Positions 35,690 to 43,069 of a stretch of DNA of 64,000 bases are shown here, piece after piece (position 1 is the first letter of the stretch; the number at the start of each line of letters is the position of its first letter). Origin of the DNA: 20CM-2-65-7 sp963830455 (GTDB lineage Bacteria > Gemmatimonadota > Gemmatimonadetes > Gemmatimonadales > GWC2-71-9); NCBI GenBank assembly GCA_963830455.1, contig CAWHMT010000002.1:868001-932000 (forward strand), given 5' to 3'. Under the pieces are notes generated by a model that made no database searches, was not told the DNA's origin, and saw only the letters and a program-made list of their open reading frames with translations. Position numbers and translations under genes: made by a program.

Positions 35690-36255
35690 AACGCCGTGAC
35701 GATCGCTCCCGCGATCAGGAACACGACGATCCACGCGATGATCACGACGGCGGTGTAGCCCATCGCGCGGTCTTTCGGCACCTTCATCACGATCGGCAGC
35801 CCGATGTACAGCAGCACCAGGCTGTAGAGCGAGAACAGCAGGCTCACCAGGCCGAGCGCGGGCAGGATCTGGAACACGCCGCCCACCCAGGCGGCCGTGC
35901 TGGCGTAGGCGGCGGCCTTGAGTGCCTGTACATCGTTGCGCTGGCCGCCGAAGCCTTCGGCGAGCAGGCTGATGATGCGAGACAGCACGAACACGCTGAG
36001 CAGAGCCAGCACGTACGCCGCCACACCGCTCGTAACCGCGGTCACAATCGGCACCTTGTTCGTGAGCGAGGTGAACGCCACGCGCCGGCCGAAGAGGATC
36101 ATCCCGACCGTGGCCGCGATCGGGCCGATCGCGGCGAGCGGGATGATGTATTTGCCCCAGATCTCGCCGGGCTTGGTGAACTCGGTGTCGATCTCTTTCC
36201 ACGTCACGCGCGGTGCGAGCAGGATGCCCTTCGCGCGATCGATCATCGTCTCCAT
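35686..36255 (-). CDS. Yip1-domain integral membrane protein
   Basis: 189 aa with five membrane helices. The N-terminus METMIDRAKGILLAPRVTWK and following PLAAIGPIAATVGMILFG match bacterial Yip1-domain proteins, whose function is unknown. ATG 36255 is chosen because RAKGILLAP is the conserved opening. A possible -10 box (TATCTT) lies about 40 nt upstream on the minus strand. It ends overlapping the aminotransferase stop by 4 bp, tail to tail. Confidence 0.82.
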   Translation of the reverse strand: METMIDRAKGILLAPRVTWKEIDTEFTKPGEIWGKYIIPLAAIGPIAATVGMILFGRRVAFTSLTNKVPIVTAVTSGVAAYVLALLSVFVLSRIISLLAEGFGGQRNDVQALKAAAYASTAAWVGGVFQILPALGLVSLLFSLYSLVLLYIGLPIVMKVPKDRAMGYTAVVIIAWIVVFLIAGAIVTAF

Positions 36256-36322
36256 GAGATCCGTACCCCCCCTCAGGACGCCCCCAAGATAGGGGTGGGG
36301 CGGCGTCGCGCCAGCGTACCTG

Positions 36323-36328
36323 TAGATT
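36323..36328 (+). promoter_or_regulatory. -10 box TAGATT, 6 nt from ATG start
   Basis: TAGATT, GTTGAT, then the ATG at 36335. This would drive the whole coupled enzyme operon to about 42.5 kb as a leaderless message. Confidence 0.55.
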
Positions 36329-36334
36329 GTTGAT

Positions 36335-37135
36335 ATGCTTGTCGATGTGCACGCGCACTTTCTGCACGCGCGCACCCCGCGCGCCGACTGGCGCGAGCGC
36401 AACGTGAGCCGTCTCACGGCAGGGGCGAAGATCGGCATCTCGGTCCACGTCGCGTCGATCCTCGGCAGCTGGGGACTGACCTCGCCGGTCTATTTCCCGT
36501 CCCCCCGCGACGTCACTGCCGGAAACGACGCCCTGCTCGCGTTGCAGCGCGAACAGCCCGATACGATTCGCGGATACGCGTGCGTCAATCCCAACTACAC
36601 GGCGCACGCGCGCGCGGAAATCCTGCGCTGCCTCGATGCGGGCATGATCGGCATCAAGCTGGCCGCGAGCCGCCGGGCCGATGATCCCCTCCTCGATCCC
36701 ATTGCCGAGCTCGCGCGGGAACGGCGCGTGCCCATTCTGCAGCACATCTGGCAGCACCGGCGCCGGGATTGGCCGGGCCAGGAGGCGTCGGATGCGCTCG
36801 AGCTGTGCACGCTGGCGCACCGCCACCCCGACGTGGCGTTCATCCTCGCGCACATCGGCGGGGGCGGCGACTGGCTCCATTCGCTGCACGCCGTCACCCT
36901 GGTCCCCAACGTCTACGTCGATCTCTCGGGGAGCGGCGTGGACGGCGGCATGCTGGAAGCGTGCATCGAAAGCGTCGGCGTCGGACGGCTGCTGTGGGGA
37001 ACTGATTTGACGATGGACACCGGCTGGGCCAAGCTGCGCTATCTCGAGACGCTGCTGTCCAAGGACGAGTTGGCGCAGGTCCGCTGGAAGAACGCCGCGC
37101 GCATCTTCCCGCCCGGCGCATTTCCCTCCGACTGA
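36335..37135 (+). CDS. Metal-dependent amidohydrolase (Amidohydro_2, COG2159 type)
   Basis: 266 aa TIM-barrel hydrolase or decarboxylase. The metal site appears complete: DVHAHF (HxH) at the N-terminus, IGIKLA, ILQHIWQH, FILAHIGGGGDW and LLWGTDLTMD with the final Asp. This family includes ACMSD-like decarboxylases and lactone or amide hydrolases; the substrate is not evident. It is the first gene of a tightly coupled operon and overlaps the next gene by one base (TGATG). The ATG follows TAGATT by six nt. Confidence 0.87.
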   Translation: MLVDVHAHFLHARTPRADWRERNVSRLTAGAKIGISVHVASILGSWGLTSPVYFPSPRDVTAGNDALLALQREQPDTIRGYACVNPNYTAHARAEILRCLDAGMIGIKLAASRRADDPLLDPIAELARERRVPILQHIWQHRRRDWPGQEASDALELCTLAHRHPDVAFILAHIGGGGDWLHSLHAVTLVPNVYVDLSGSGVDGGMLEACIESVGVGRLLWGTDLTMDTGWAKLRYLETLLSKDELAQVRWKNAARIFPPGAFPSD

Positions 37136-37905
37136 TGCGCATCGACTGCAACGCGTTCATCGGCGCCTATCCTTGGCGGAAAGTCCCCTACACCTCGCCC
37201 GGCGAGATCCTCAAGGCGCTCGACCGCACCGAGATCGACGTCGCCTGGATTACGCATCTCCCCAGCGTGTTCTGGCGTGACCCGACGGAGGGCAATGCGT
37301 GGCTGTACGAGACCACGCGCAAGGAAAAGCGTTTCAGGCCGGTCCCGAGCGTGCATCCCGGCCTGGCGCATTGGGAGGACGTGCTCGCCGCCGCCGCCAA
37401 CGCCGGCGCTCCGGCCGTCCGGTGCGATCCGCTGTACCTCGGGCTCGATCCGGCCGGTGGCGACATGCGCGTGCTTGCCGCCGCTTGTGGCGCCGCGCGC
37501 CTTCCCCTGATGCTGGCCGTGCGCCTCGAAGACAGTCGACAGCGCCATCCCAACGATCGCGCTGGAGAGCTGCCGGCCGCGGCGGTGCGCGCGTTGATCC
37601 GCAGCGATGCGGACGTGCGGCTGATCGTGACGCACGCCGACCGCGGATTCATCGAGGAAGTGCATTTCGGCTCGACCCCCGACGAGGCGCGCCGCATCTG
37701 GTGGGATATCTGCTGGATCTGGGGGCCGCCCGAGGACCACTTCGCGACGTTGCTCGACACCGTCGGGCTCGAGCGCTTCGTGTTCGGCACCGGGCAGCCG
37801 CTGCGGCTGCCGGAAAACAGCATCGCCAAGCTCGATCTGCTCGACCTCGCGCGCGAGCAACGCGATGCGATCGAGTCCAAGAACATCCAAGGATTGATGG
37901 CCTGA
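37135..37905 (+). CDS. Amidohydrolase-fold protein with degenerate metal site
   Basis: 256 aa homologue of its upstream neighbour. The HxH of active enzymes is replaced by CNAF (RIDCNAFIGAYPW). The barrel end reads FVFGTGQPL where active members have GTDxP. LIVTHADRG keeps one His. It therefore probably does not bind the usual zinc pair and may act as a partner of the intact enzyme at 36335. The pairing is seen in the sequence; the partnership is inference. It overlaps the aldolase gene as CTGA. Confidence 0.75.
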   Translation: MRIDCNAFIGAYPWRKVPYTSPGEILKALDRTEIDVAWITHLPSVFWRDPTEGNAWLYETTRKEKRFRPVPSVHPGLAHWEDVLAAAANAGAPAVRCDPLYLGLDPAGGDMRVLAAACGAARLPLMLAVRLEDSRQRHPNDRAGELPAAAVRALIRSDADVRLIVTHADRGFIEEVHFGSTPDEARRIWWDICWIWGPPEDHFATLLDTVGLERFVFGTGQPLRLPENSIAKLDLLDLAREQRDAIESKNIQGLMA

Positions 37906-38768
37906 CGACTCCATACGGTTCGGGTCTTTATCCCGCGGTGCCCGTCCCGTTCCGTGGATCGACGATCGACGCGGCCGCGCAACGCGCCTATGCCGCGTGG
38001 ATGGCGCGTCAGGCGATCGCAGGCGTGGCCGTGTGGGCCCACACGGGTCGGGGACCGCACCTTACGACCGATCAACGCGCGGTGGTGTTGGAGGCATGGC
38101 GCGCGGCATTGCCGGACAAGCGGATCATCGCGGGCGCAAACAGTCAGGAGATGGCGCGCGGGGCGCGGGAGGGCCGGGCGGACATGCTGCTCGCGTTCCC
38201 GACGCGAAAAGATCCTGTGGCATATCACGCTGCGCTCGGTGAGCATCTGCCCGTCATCGCGTTCTATCTCTACGAAGCGGCCGGCGGCGTCGACTATGAC
38301 GACGAGACGCTGCGCGCCATTCTCTCGCTCCCGTGCGTCATCGGAATCAAGGTCGCCACCCTCGACTCCGTGATGACGTTCCAGCGCATCGCCGCGGTCG
38401 CGCGCGAATTCCCGGACAAGGCGTTGATCACCGGCGAGGACCGGTTCCTCGGCTACTCGATCATGATGGGAGCGACCGCGGCGCTGATCGGGATGGGTGC
38501 TGCGCTGACGGACATGCAAGCGGCGTTGCTGCGCGCGTGGGCCAATGGGGACACCCACGCCTTTCTACGCCTCTCCACGCAGCTCGACGCCTTTGGCGCC
38601 GTGACCTTCACCGCTCCGATGGAAGGCTACATTCGACGCATGCTGTGGGCCCTCGCGGCCGATGGTGTCATTCCCGACGAAGCCTGTGACGATCCGTGGG
38701 GGCCCCCGCTTCCCGCGAGTGAGCGGGACGCGGTGCGGCGGTTTGTGCGTGAGGTGCGCGTACGGTAA
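37902..38768 (+). CDS. DapA/NanA-family aldolase or dehydratase
   Basis: 288 aa class I aldolase fold. The GLYPAVPVPFRGSTIDAAAQ opening matches the family, and the Schiff-base Lys is in CVIGIKVATLDS. The YNVP Tyr segment reads FYLYEA. Members split pyruvate-derived adducts such as sialic acid, keto-deoxy sugars or dihydrodipicolinate. No canonical start precedes the conserved opening. A CTG overlapping the previous TGA as CTGA puts the N-terminus exactly where homologues begin; GTG 37938 would delete the first strand. The stop overlaps the next gene's GTA as GTAA. Confidence 0.82.
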   Translation: MTTPYGSGLYPAVPVPFRGSTIDAAAQRAYAAWMARQAIAGVAVWAHTGRGPHLTTDQRAVVLEAWRAALPDKRIIAGANSQEMARGAREGRADMLLAFPTRKDPVAYHAALGEHLPVIAFYLYEAAGGVDYDDETLRAILSLPCVIGIKVATLDSVMTFQRIAAVAREFPDKALITGEDRFLGYSIMMGATAALIGMGAALTDMQAALLRAWANGDTHAFLRLSTQLDAFGAVTFTAPMEGYIRRMLWALAADGVIPDEACDDPWGPPLPASERDAVRRFVREVRVR

Positions 38769-39967
38769 CGCGCCGCTCGTTCCTCAAGACCAGTGCGGCA
38801 GTCGCGATCGGAGGAGGGGGAGGCCTGGTGTCGAGAGCTTCGCAACCGCACATCGTGGTCGTGGGCGCCGGCGCATTTGGCGGCTGGACCGCGCTGTACC
38901 TGCGGCGCCAGGGCGCGCGCGTCACCCTGCTCGACGCGTGGGGGCCCGGCAACAGCCGCTCGAGCTCCGGCGGTGAAACGCGCGTCATTCGCGCGACCTA
39001 TGGCGACCGGCGAGTCTACACGCGCATGGCGGCGCGCGCGCTCACGCTCTGGAAGGAACACGAAACCCGCTGGCACCGGCAGCTGTACCATGGCATCGGC
39101 GTGCTCTGGCTCGTGGAAAGCGACGAGCAGTACGAGAAAGCGGCGCTGCCCATTCTGCGGAGCGAAAACGTTCGCGTGGAAGAGCTGTCCGGCCCCGAGG
39201 TGTCACGGCGCTACCCGCAGATCAACTGCGATCGCGTGGGTTGGGCCATTTTCGAGCCGGACGGCGGCTATCTGACCGCGCGCCGTGCGTGCGCCGCGGT
39301 GCTCGAAGGCTTCCTCGCCGAGGGGGGCGAGTACCGGCAGCTGGCGGTCCAGCCGCCGGCTCCGAGCGGCGGCCAGCTGTCGAGCGTGACGCTCTCTGAC
39401 GGCAGTCGGCTGACGGCTGACCGCTTTGTGTTCGCCTGCGGTCCGTGGCTCGGATCGCTGTTCCCGGACGTGATCGGCGATCGTGTCCGCGCGACGCGCC
39501 AGGAAGTTTTCTTCTTTGGCACGCCGCCCGGTGATCAGCGCTTCACCGAAACCGCGCTCCCGGTGTGGGCCGATCACGGGACGACGTTCATGTACGGCAT
39601 TCCCGGCAACGAATGGCGCGGCTTCAAAGTCGCCGACGATACGCGTGGACCGGTGGTCGATCCCACGACGATGGAACGGGCGCCGACGCCGGCCGCGCTC
39701 CAGAGCGCCCGCGAGTACATCGCCTACCGCTTTCCGGGCTTGAAGGGCGCGCCCCTCCTCGAGGCGCGCGTGTGCCAATACGAGCAGTCGCCGGACGAGC
39801 ACCTCATCATCGACCGTCATCCGGCAGCGGAGAATGCCTGGATCGTGGGGGGCGGATCGGGACACGGGTTCAAGCACGGCCCCGCGGTCGGGGAGCTGGT
39901 GGCGCGGCTGATTCTCACCGGCGCGGCGGCGGATGCGCAATTCAGACTTTCGCGCTTCGCTCGCTAA
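38765..39967 (+). CDS. Tat-exported FAD oxidoreductase, monomeric sarcosine oxidase-like
   Basis: About 400 aa. The N-terminus is a twin-arginine signal, TRRSFLKTSAAVAIGGGGG, followed by the FAD-binding VVVGAGAFGGWTALYL. VCQYEQSPDEHLIIDRHP closely matches the sarcosine oxidase segment whose Cys binds FAD covalently. GSGHGFKHGPAVGELVA is the C-terminal FAD contact. It would oxidise a secondary amine or N-methyl amino acid outside the cytosol, making peroxide. No ATG, GTG or TTG precedes the Tat motif in frame; the only fitting start is GTA 38765, overlapping the aldolase TAA. GTG 38828 would remove the signal. Confidence 0.82.
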   Translation, partial: VTRRSFLKTSAAVAIGGGGGLVSRASQPHIVVVGAGAFGGWTALYLRRQGARVTLLDAWGPGNSRSSSGGETRVIRATYGDRRVYTRMAARALTLWKEHETRWHRQLYHGIGVLWLVESDEQYEKAALPILRSENVRVEELSGPEVSRRYPQINCDRVGWAIFEPDGGYLTARRACAAVLEGFLAEGGEYRQLAVQPPAPSGGQLSSVTLSDGSRLTADRFVFACGPWLGSLFPDVIGDRVRATRQEVFFFGTPPGDQRFTETALPVWADHGTTFMYGIPGNEWRGFKVADDTRGPVVDPTTMERAPTPAALQSAREYIAYRFPGLKGAPLLEARVCQYEQSPDEHLIIDRHPAAENAWIVGGGSGHGFKHGPAVGELVARLILTGAAADAQFRLSRFAR

Positions 39968-41066
39968 AGACTTTGAGCGGTTCAAGCGGGAGCTGCCGCG
40001 CGACTTCCCGGCGCACGTGCGCGACACCTATCGGATCAATCTGGCAGCGCGCTACCTCGGCGAGCCGCTGCCGCATCCCATCGGAAAGGGCTCCGGCCAG
40101 CTCTCGCTCAACGTCGGCCAGCTCGAGACCGACGCCGAAGCCGGTCTCGCGTTCGCCGTGCTGAAAACGGTGATCGCGCAGGACCCGGCCGGAACGCAGT
40201 CGATGGCCGCGTGGGCGATTCACGAGAGCAAGATGAAGGTCGAGCGCCGCGGGGACGGGTGGACGGTAACGTGGAAGGGCAGGGGCTGGGACCGCTCGTT
40301 CGAGGACTATCTCGCGCTGGTGCGCGCAGGTCGGGACCTCACGGCGAGCGGCGCGCTCCTTGCCGTGCCGTCGGTGAAATACCATCTCCCACGCCTCGAT
40401 GAGCCCTTTCGCGACGAGGAATACGCGTTCACGACGCGGGCCCTCGCGAACGCCTGGGGCCGGTCGCCGCTGCTGCTCGAGAAGGATTTCTCGCCCACGC
40501 TCGCGGGCGACTCGCTGGCCGATGAGAGGGAGCAGATCCTGCGCTGGCTGCGCGAGGTGCCGCAACACATCCGCGCGCACGCCGAGGTGCGCCTGGCGAT
40601 GAAACTGATGAACGCGCGCTTCGATGATGACTTTCAGCGCGAGATGATGGCGGCGGCGAGCGGCGCGGACGCGCTGGTGGTGTTCAACAGGCTCTTCGAC
40701 CCCAAGGCTGGAGTAGCGTACGGAGGGAGTGAGTTGAGCGACCGCAACCTTCGGGTGTTGGACAGGCCGTCCGACCGTCCGACCGTCCGACCGTCCCTCA
40801 GCGGCACCGGCAACGTCCATTCGGGTCGCATGATCGTCGAGTACGCTCGACGCGGCTGCTCGTCTGTGCAACTGCACACGTTCTTCCAGCTCCCGCTCGA
40901 GGAGTATCCGGCGACACACGGCTCACGTACCCAGCGCGCGCTCCACGCGCTGATCTTTGATCCGCGCGATGGACTGATCGCCGTCATGCTCGAGCGCGAG
41001 GTGAATGGCGCCCTCGAGCGCCGGACCGGCGAGCTCCATTTTCTCGATCTATGCGCCGCCAACTGA
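39933..41066 (+). CDS. Dihydroorotate-dehydrogenase-like TIM-barrel protein (tentative)
   Basis: 377 aa. The segment NPxxxGSGxLS-like IGKGSGQLSLNVGQLE, then GLAFAVLKTVIAQDPAG, resembles the FMN-binding start of DHODH-type barrels. HSGRMIVEYARRGCSSVQLHTFFQLP near the end could be the C-terminal phosphate-binding region. I am not certain of the family. A tandem 8-bp repeat at 40767-40796 is translated in frame as DRPSDRPTVRPS, interrupting the fold. ATG 39933 lies 35 bp inside the flavoprotein gene, so the two are coupled. Confidence 0.5.
   Translation: MRNSDFRASLAKDFERFKRELPRDFPAHVRDTYRINLAARYLGEPLPHPIGKGSGQLSLNVGQLETDAEAGLAFAVLKTVIAQDPAGTQSMAAWAIHESKMKVERRGDGWTVTWKGRGWDRSFEDYLALVRAGRDLTASGALLAVPSVKYHLPRLDEPFRDEEYAFTTRALANAWGRSPLLLEKDFSPTLAGDSLADEREQILRWLREVPQHIRAHAEVRLAMKLMNARFDDDFQREMMAAASGADALVVFNRLFDPKAGVAYGGSELSDRNLRVLDRPSDRPTVRPSLSGTGNVHSGRMIVEYARRGCSSVQLHTFFQLPLEEYPATHGSRTQRALHALIFDPRDGLIAVMLEREVNGALERRTGELHFLDLCAAN
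40767..40796. repeat. Tandem 8-bp repeat (CCGTCCGA), 3.75 copies
   Basis: CCGTCCGA occurs at 40767, 40775 and 40783, followed by a partial copy at 40791. It is inside an open reading frame. The unit is not a multiple of three, so copy-number change would shift the frame. Confidence 0.9.
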
Positions 41067-41401
41067 GTGGGGTGCTGTTCCTGGCGCTCGCCGCGGTGTT
41101 GGCGTGGGGTGGGACGGTCGGCCCGGGGAAGACGACCGTGCGCTGGTTCGTGGCCCTGGCGCTGGCGGGCTGGGGCGTGTGGACGCTGCGCCAGGAGCGG
41201 ACCCGGATCGAGCAGGTGTACTGGCAGATCTTCGCGCTGGGACTCGCGATCGTCTCGGTAGGCTGGCTCATCCCAGCGAGCGGCAGCCGCGGGCTGATGG
41301 TCATCGGTGGGATCGTGGTGCTCGTGTCGGCCGGGCTGTTGCTGTGGTCCTGGATCCAACGTCGCAACGCATCAGACCATGACGCGGATCGCGCGGGCTG
41401 A
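41051..41401 (+). CDS. Small four-helix membrane protein
   Basis: 116 aa, not recognised. Four hydrophobic segments are visible: VLFLALAAVLAWGG, WFVALALAGWGVWTL, IFALGLAIVSVGWLI and LMVIGGIVVLVSAGLLLW, with a charged C-terminus. It overlaps the preceding gene by 16 bp and the next by 23 bp, so it belongs to the same operon. It could anchor or vent the operon's enzymes, but nothing in the sequence shows which. Confidence 0.65.
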   Translation: MRRQLSGVLFLALAAVLAWGGTVGPGKTTVRWFVALALAGWGVWTLRQERTRIEQVYWQIFALGLAIVSVGWLIPASGSRGLMVIGGIVVLVSAGLLLWSWIQRRNASDHDADRAG

Positions 41402-42524
41402 GCTCTACGAGCTGACGCTGCCGCTCGTCGAGCCGTTCGTCATCTCGGGCGGTGCGGTGACGGAGCGTCGCTCGCTCATCGTGGTGTTGCACGACGACGC
41501 GGGGCACGTGGGCTACGGCGAGTGCCCCCCGTTTCATCTTCCTTTCTATTCAGAGGAAACGCTCGCGGGCGCGCGCGACCTGATCGAACGCGTGTTGTTG
41601 CCGCGCGTCAGCGCGCGGGAATTCGACGACCCCGTTCCCGAAGCGATCGCAGCGGCGCTGCGCGAGGGCGTGCGCGGCAACTGGTTTGCGCGCGCCGGTG
41701 TCGAGACCGCCGCGTGGGACCTCGAAGCGCACGCGCGCGGCACCGGCCTCGCCGCGCTGCTGGGCGAGCGACTCGGCGTGGCGCCGGCGGCCGCGGTCGA
41801 CTGTGGCGTGGCGCTCGGGATTCCCCCGGACCGCAACGCCGACGTCCTGACGCGGTGGGTCGCGGACGCGGTCGAGCGCGGCTATCGGCGCGTGAAGATC
41901 AAGGTGGCGCCTGGCTGGGACAGCGTCCCGGTCCGGGCGGCGCGCGCAGGGATGTCGGGGGGGGGGACGGAGCTGCCGCTCACCGTGGACGCGAACGGCG
42001 CCTACGAATGGCCGCAGGACGAGCGGGCGCTGCGCGCGCTCGACGATGCCGGGCTGCTCTACATCGAGCAGCCGCTCCATCCCGACGAGCTGGTCGGGCA
42101 CGCGCGGCTGGCCGAAGCGTTGCGCACGCCGGTGTGTCTCGATGAGACGTTGCGCGATGCCCGCGCCGCCCGGCAGGTCATCGCGCTGAACGGTCCCACC
42201 GTCTGGAATATCAAGGTTCACCGCGTGGGTGGTCTCACGGAGGTGTGTGCGATCTACCGGCTGGCCGCCGACTACGGGGCGAAGCTGTGGGCGGGCACGA
42301 TGCCCGAATCGGGGATCGGCTCGCAGGCGGCACTCGCCGCGGCTGCCCTGCCGCTCTTCGTCTATCCGTCCGACCTGGAGCCGTCGAGCCGCTGGTTCGG
42401 GCGCAACGGCGACGTGATCAAGCTCGCGATGAGCAAGGACGGCCGCATGGCAGTGCCGCAACAGTCCTGCGGCCGCCTGCTCGACCCCGGACGGTTTCGG
42501 CTCTTGACCGCGCCTGTACTTTAG
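41379..42524 (+). CDS. Enolase-superfamily enzyme, MenC / N-acylamino acid racemase-like
   Basis: 381 aa of the muconate-lactonising subgroup. The catalytic Lys pair is in RVKIKVAPGWD. The metal ligands are Asp in LTVDANGAYEW, Glu in LYIEQPLHPDE and Asp in VCLDETLRD. The second Lys is in VWNIKVHRVGG. The best fits are o-succinylbenzoate synthase and N-succinylamino acid racemase, which are often the same protein. No other menaquinone gene is nearby, and the neighbours are amine and amide enzymes, which favours the racemase role. Its TAG stop falls within the next gene's -10-like TACTTT. Confidence 0.87.
   Translation: MTRIARAELYELTLPLVEPFVISGGAVTERRSLIVVLHDDAGHVGYGECPPFHLPFYSEETLAGARDLIERVLLPRVSAREFDDPVPEAIAAALREGVRGNWFARAGVETAAWDLEAHARGTGLAALLGERLGVAPAAAVDCGVALGIPPDRNADVLTRWVADAVERGYRRVKIKVAPGWDSVPVRAARAGMSGGGTELPLTVDANGAYEWPQDERALRALDDAGLLYIEQPLHPDELVGHARLAEALRTPVCLDETLRDARAARQVIALNGPTVWNIKVHRVGGLTEVCAIYRLAADYGAKLWAGTMPESGIGSQAALAAAALPLFVYPSDLEPSSRWFGRNGDVIKLAMSKDGRMAVPQQSCGRLLDPGRFRLLTAPVL
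42517..42522 (+). promoter_or_regulatory. -10-like TACTTT overlapping the previous stop codon
   Basis: TACTTT overlaps the first base of the MenC-like gene's TAG and lies 9 nt before the ATG at 42532. AGGGG in the same spacer could instead serve as a weak ribosome site. Confidence 0.35.
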
Positions 42525-42531
42525 GGGCGCG

Positions 42532-42993
42532 ATGAACAAGCCAAACATTGAGTACTGGGCCGGGCATCTCTACCTGAGTCCGCGCCAGCGCCCAAAGCCC
42601 GACCAGCCCGTTCGTGATTTGCCCCCGCGCGCGGCCCAGCGATTCAGGAAGGCGCGCGAACAGCTGCGCAGTCTGCGCCACGTGACCGAGCAGGTGGTCT
42701 ACCTTGGCACCACCTGGAAATGGGTGTGGATGTACGAAGTCGGGGGCCGGAAGCTCGGGTACCTCCATCCGATGCAGTCAGGCGTCAGCGGGACGTTCGT
42801 GTTGTCGGGACTCGAGGAGCAGGAGATCGGCGCGACCAACGGGTTGCCGCGCGTGATCAAGCAGGCCGTGCGCGATGGAACGTTGTTTGACGGCGTGCGC
42901 CATTGCTGGATGGAATTCGAGGATCTGGACGGCGTGCAGGCGTTTGTCGACGTCGTCCGATTGAAATACCAACTACTGGCGCGTCCAGAGTAG
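42532..42993 (+). CDS. Hypothetical cytosolic protein, possibly DUF3788-like
   Basis: 153 aa, soluble, no signal. Aromatic-rich strands (TTWKWVWMYEVGGRKLGYLHP) and a later VRHCWMEFEDLDGVQAFVDV segment recall DUF3788/DUF1801-type small beta proteins, but I cannot confirm this. It sits alone between the enzyme operon and the ACIII operon. Confidence 0.5.
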   Translation: MNKPNIEYWAGHLYLSPRQRPKPDQPVRDLPPRAAQRFRKAREQLRSLRHVTEQVVYLGTTWKWVWMYEVGGRKLGYLHPMQSGVSGTFVLSGLEEQEIGATNGLPRVIKQAVRDGTLFDGVRHCWMEFEDLDGVQAFVDVVRLKYQLLARPE

Positions 42994-42999
42994 CCGTTG

Positions 43000-43025
43000 T
43001 TACATTCGTGAGCCTTCGGATGTAA
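43000..43025. promoter_or_regulatory. Inverted repeat overlapping the ACIII operon -10 box
   Basis: TTACATTCG (43000-43008) and CGGATGTAA (43017-43025) are inverted copies matching at 8 of 9 positions, spaced by 8 bp. The left arm includes TACATT, a -10 box like those at other starts here. A regulator bound there would control the respiratory operon. Confidence 0.4.
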
Positions 43026-43069
43026 TCGCAGGCCACACCGAACCGAACCACTTAGGCATCAGAGGCCAT

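Noticed and set aside
32645..41966. Long poly-G runs (11 G at 32645-32655, 10 G at 41957-41966, 9 G at 34598-34606) as phase-variation switches
   Set aside because: Frames are intact on both sides, and a few runs of 9 or more G are expected by chance in 64 kb at this GC content. Only the run at 17735 coincides with a frameshift.
41379..42524. Calling the enolase-superfamily gene menC
   Set aside because: o-Succinylbenzoate synthase and N-acylamino acid racemase cannot be told apart by motif, and no other menaquinone gene is nearby.
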